NCBI GenBank assembly: GCA_013397695.1
Contig: VYZI01000119.1
Location: 1,860,303 to 1,924,302 of the forward strand
Reading direction: 5' to 3'
DNA: 64,000 nt
Origin: Centropus unirufus
Taxonomy: Eukaryota > Chordata > Aves > Cuculiformes > Centropidae
Of this stretch, positions 63,101-64,000 are shown piece by piece. Position numbers and translations under genes: made by a program. Position 1 is the first letter of the stretch, and each line of letters begins with the position of its first letter. The notes beneath the pieces were generated by a model. The model saw only the letters and a program-made list of their open reading frames with translations, was not told the DNA's origin and ran no database searches.

Positions 63101-64000
63101 GTTTACCCGTATCGGGGTCAAGAAAAGCTAGCTTAAGACAGCAGAGCGTAGGCAACCCCACTTCATACTTAATGCCAACGATCTTCATCAGCTCTTGCTC
63201 CTGGAACAAACAAAATGTTATGTACCACCTCTAAAGTTAAGACTACAATAACTTCCTGAAACATGAAAATATATATGGGTACACTGAAAAGTCCAGTTTT
63301 CTGCCAGAACATGTCAAATTCAAGTCTCTGAAATTTAGTCTTTGACAACAAACTATTAGTTCACGATGTAACTCGTTTGAAAAATATTTTGCTACAAAGT
63401 GAAACCACCTCATCTGCTCAAGGAAATGCAAAAAGTACAGTTCCAAGTCTGATTTCTTTAAGTTTCTTTATTTAAGTTAACTTTTTCATCTCTTATCTTG
63501 AAATACTGAAAGCACAACATTGGAAACATGTATCAAGAATCTTCTTTCAGTTACTTTCCAAAATTTTAAAAATATTACGATACAAACAAAAAAAATCTAA
63601 AGAACTCATACCCGTAATTCCATTTTATGCCATGGTTGTTTCTTGGGATTAATACTATATATTTTGCTCTTCTTAGCCATTATAACATATGCCTCATGAC
63701 CTTGTCGGAAATAGTAGACCTAAAAGTGAAATGTGACAGTTACCAAAGACTTCAAGGAGCTGTGATGCTAGCATATCACCGCCATGCAGCGTGGGTCATC
63801 TCTATTTTATCATCAACTTTTTTCCACTGTTCCCCTGCAAAAGTCACAGGTTCTCAAAAAATTAAGTGGTGTTCAATTCAAGAGTCACAGGAACCTTCAC
63901 AGAAAAAGTAGGGAAGATTTTGAACACCATTTTCCCTATGAAGAAACCCAAGACCAAAACAGAATCAGTAATAAAACATTCTGTTGTGTGATGGCAAACA
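41479..64000 (-). CDS. PHIP: PHIP (DCAF14/BRWD2), pleckstrin homology domain interacting protein, 3' half, 16 coding exons
   Basis: Sixteen minus-strand exons (63612-63719, 63076-63200, 62782-62864, 57792-57903, 57518-57579, 56100-56255, 54153-54273, 52343-52468, 50467-50539, 50019-50069, 49577-49726, 47732-47884, 44834-44997, 44097-44377, 43658-43819, 41479-42122) join in one open frame of 856 residues plus stop, slightly under half of the protein (human 1821 aa). Local order: cryptic Tudor region about 1-200, bromodomain 1 about 200-310, bromodomain 2 about 345-460, then a Ser/Lys/Arg-rich tail with AT-hook-like motifs ending KAKANLIGW. Family knowledge: a nuclear CUL4-DDB1 substrate receptor whose WD40 half lies off the window; it reads H3K4 methylation through the Tudor-bromodomain module and was first described as an IRS1 PH-domain partner. 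Fifteen introns fall inside the window; fourteen are GT-AG and one is GC-AG. Confidence 0.97.
43035..43125 (+). mobile_element. CR1 LINE remnant in the last PHIP intron
   Basis: A short run, GGAGACACCTTATCATAGCC, CTCTGAAAGGAGGTGGTAGA and GAGGTGGGTG, matches the CR1 GAGACCTTAT...CTGAAAGGAGGTTGTAG region. It is heavily diverged with no recognisable 3' tail. Confidence 0.65.
43658..43819 (-). CDS. PHIP: PHIP exon, C-terminal tail
   Basis: 162 bp. Encodes LENSTKHSKNQNIVSIPSQS, then a hydrophilic stretch with NTTKENPEKEKQVKRKVKSS. Acceptor CCTTGTAG|TACTGG; donor CAACAAG|GTATGG. The end of this exon looks about a dozen residues shorter than the human tail as I recall it. Confidence 0.92.
44097..44377 (-). 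CDS. PHIP: PHIP exon with GC splice donor
   Basis: 281 bp. Encodes PERKRRLIKPHLKAETSAPS and a low-complexity Ser/Thr/Pro region including VPEQPSTSSGAKPLTIKPL. It ends GGAAAGGCAG at a GC donor, CAG|GCAAGT. Only this junction keeps the frame into the next exon; the nearby GT (GGCAA|GTTGG) would shift it. Confidence 0.92.
44834..44997 (-). CDS. PHIP: PHIP exon, end of bromodomain 2 and basic linker
   Basis: 164 bp. Encodes IYSMSLRLSAFFEEHISSIL (last bromodomain helix), then SDYKSALRFHKRNTIKKRRK and a Ser-rich run. Acceptor TTTTCAG|ATC; donor CCAG|GTACAT. Confidence 0.95.
46059..46155. other. Assembly gap (97 N)
   Basis: A run of N inside the PHIP intron 44998-47731, about 190 bases left of a CR1 copy. 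The flanks show no coding exon, so PHIP is not interrupted as far as can be seen. Confidence 0.99.
46350..46945 (+). mobile_element. CR1 LINE, longer 3' fragment, next to the gap
   Basis: Contains the upstream segments (TGTCCTCATGGCCAAGATGC, GTGAGGCCACACCTGGAGTC), GGCTCAGTCTGTTTAGCCTG, TGGAACAGGCTGCCCAGAGA and the near-terminal CTGGATGATCTCCAGAGATC. The left edge may run into the N gap; the final tail is eroded. It lies in the intron between the two bromodomain-2 exons 47732 and 44834. Confidence 0.92.
47416..47473 (+). mobile_element. CR1 LINE 3' tail scrap
   Basis: GTTGGACTCCATGATCTTGG, AGATCTTTTCCAACCTAGTG and a degraded tail are the last 60 bases or so of a CR1, about 470 bp after the end of the larger copy and about 260 bp from PHIP exon 47732-47884. 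Confidence 0.75.
47732..47884 (-). CDS. PHIP: PHIP exon, core of bromodomain 2 with Asn-to-Thr pocket
   Basis: 153 bp, phase 0-0. Encodes [38 protein letters not shown] and SNSKAYTPSKRSR. The position that is normally Asn in bromodomains is Thr here (codon 47750-47752), the known atypical feature of PHIP bromodomain 2. Acceptor TTTACAG|GAT; donor AGG|GTAATG. Confidence 0.96.
48653..48805 (-). mobile_element. CR1 LINE 3' fragment in PHIP intron
   Basis: CTCACCAGGTTGGAAAAGAC, CACCACTAAACTATATCCCT and CACCTCCAGGGCTGGTGACT then CCTGGGCAGC. Reverse orientation, 5' truncated after about 150 bp, with the same subfamily signature as 22845-23105. Confidence 0.92.
49577..49726 (-). CDS. PHIP: PHIP exon, start of bromodomain 2
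   Basis: 150 bp, phase 0-0. Encodes DHQPKRRLRNRAQSYDIQSW, then KKQCQELLNLIFQCEDSEPF and the ZA-loop start RQPVDLLEYP. Acceptor ATTTCAG|GATCAC; donor CCA|GTGAGT. Confidence 0.96.
50019..50069 (-). CDS. PHIP: PHIP small linker exon (51 bp)
   Basis: 17 codons, phase 0-0, reading EEEKDTNVPGTSTRKRK, an acidic run then a basic nuclear-localisation-like cluster. The acceptor (CTTGCTCAAAG|GAAG) has a weak pyrimidine tract, so the exon could be skipped without breaking the frame. Confidence 0.88.
50467..50539 (-). CDS. PHIP: PHIP exon, end of bromodomain 1
   Basis: 73 bp. Encodes DQSCYDIIPLYNAMKKKVLS followed by DSDE, leading into the acidic/basic linker between the bromodomains. Acceptor TACACAG|AGAC; donor GATGAG|GTAAGT. 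Confidence 0.95.
52343..52468 (-). CDS. PHIP: PHIP exon, bromodomain 1 B/C helices
   Basis: 126 bp. Encodes RLSSLMWEVRYIEHNTRTFN, then [20 protein letters not shown]. The final Asn of NTRTFN is the expected acetyl-lysine-binding residue and is present. Acceptor TACACAG|GCGCC; donor ATAAA|GTGAGT. Confidence 0.95.
54153..54273 (-). CDS. PHIP: PHIP exon, bromodomain 1 ZA loop
   Basis: 121 bp. Encodes [20 protein letters not shown], then VAYPTDLSTIKQRLESRFY, the ZA loop and A helix. Donor TACAG|GTTAGA leaves two bases of an arginine codon. Confidence 0.95.
56100..56255 (-). CDS. PHIP: PHIP exon, start of bromodomain 1
   Basis: 156 bp. Encodes VFPEELGTSVPLTDDERRTL and later RDEECDRIIAGINQLMTL, the beginning of the first bromodomain (helix Z). 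Acceptor GTTCTAG|CTGTA; donor CTCTAG|GTAAAT. Confidence 0.95.
57518..57579 (-). CDS. PHIP: PHIP exon (62 bp)
   Basis: Encodes WDNGDTEKMSPWDMELIPSN. The acceptor TTTTTAAG|CTGGG and donor AATG|GTATGG keep the frame with both neighbours. Confidence 0.94.
57792..57903 (-). CDS. PHIP: PHIP exon
   Basis: 112 bp. Encodes [20 protein letters not shown], then LQPDYPDSLFQCYNV. Acceptor ACCTAG|GTGATC; donor GTCTG|GTTAGC. The aromatic DAWWFGTI segment is characteristic of the BRWD/PHIP Tudor-like region. Confidence 0.95.
58594..58788 (-). other. Protein-like open frame inside a PHIP intron
   Basis: On the minus strand, after a good acceptor-like site (CCTATTAATTCAG|ACAATG), 64 codons read TMTANIQAECGRIEREQTLQ, QLRERVYKSHGKNVRFLESD and FSYIHSCFEGAEYFLTN. 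It ends in TAA, and a minus-strand AATAAA follows near 58400. It is not part of PHIP: exons 62782 and 57792 join directly in frame, and splicing into it from PHIP would put it out of frame. It could be a gene fragment, a nested terminal exon or chance. Confidence 0.2.
59226..59724 (+). mobile_element. CR1 LINE 3' fragment in the largest PHIP intron
   Basis: CCCCACCTGGAGCACTGTGT, GGTTGTTCAGCTTGGAGAAG, CTTACAAGGGTGTGTAGTG and the tail CCAAACCATTCTACGATTCC. About 500 bp with the 3' end nearly complete. A 122-codon frame inside it is repeat-derived, not a gene. Confidence 0.95.
62782..62864 (-). CDS. PHIP: PHIP exon
   Basis: 83 bp. Encodes [20 protein letters not shown] and KHRRWNI, ending one base into a glycine codon. 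Donor ATAG|GTGAGT. The following intron (57904-62781) is the largest complete PHIP intron here and contains a CR1 copy. Confidence 0.95.
63076..63200 (-). CDS. PHIP: PHIP exon, cryptic Tudor region
   Basis: 125 bp. Begins EQELMKIVGIKYEVGLPTLC and ends LTGGSFTM plus two bases (AA) of a lysine codon. Acceptor GTTCCAG|GAG, donor AA|GTAAGG. Confidence 0.95.
63612..63719 (-). CDS. PHIP: PHIP exon, cryptic Tudor region
   Basis: 36 codons, phase 0-0, from VYYFRQGHEAYVIMAKKSKI to PWHKMELR, bounded by acceptor TTTTAG|GTC and donor CGG|GTATGA. It is the most 5' PHIP exon in the window; the intron upstream runs off the right edge. Confidence 0.95.

Overview
This is a 64 kb piece of a vertebrate nuclear genome, most likely a bird. 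Evidence: spliced genes with GT-AG introns; every recognisable interspersed repeat is a truncated CR1 LINE (several keep the avian-type 3' tail resembling ATTCTATG) with no Alu- or L1-like sequence; two adjacent orthologues, IRAK1BP1 and PHIP, lie tail to tail as in human 6q14.1. The species cannot be named from the sequence. One 97-base assembly gap (N) lies at 46059-46155.

Layout: 1 to about 15.3 kb is AT-rich and gene-poor, holding only a decayed CR1 and a purine-rich tract. At 15.8-16.15 kb a minus-strand open exon looks like real protein but is unidentified; it points away from a CpG island at 16.4-17.3 kb. That island is the promoter and first exon of IRAK1BP1 (plus strand, 16811-29758), whose four coding exons give a complete 248-residue SIMPL-domain protein with a polyadenylation signal just after the stop. 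From 29.8 to about 35.9 kb there is intergenic DNA with two CR1 copies. From about 35.9 kb to the right edge is the 3' half of PHIP on the minus strand: a long putative 3' UTR (about 35.9-41.5 kb), then 16 coding exons (41479-63719) that join in one frame to encode the last 856 residues: the cryptic Tudor region, both bromodomains, and a basic tail with AT-hook-like motifs. The 5' half of PHIP lies beyond the right edge.

The genes are convergent neighbours but not a functional unit: IRAK1BP1 modulates IRAK1/NF-kappaB signalling and PHIP is a chromatin reader and CUL4-DDB1 substrate receptor (DCAF14).

Most notable: a GC-AG intron in PHIP that is required for the frame; threonine in place of the usual acetyl-lysine-binding asparagine in PHIP bromodomain 2; a CR1 remnant inside the IRAK1BP1 CpG island; an upstream ATG overlapping the IRAK1BP1 start; the unidentified exon at 15.8 kb; and CpG-rich blocks in the PHIP 3' region. 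I found no clearly novel multi-gene system.
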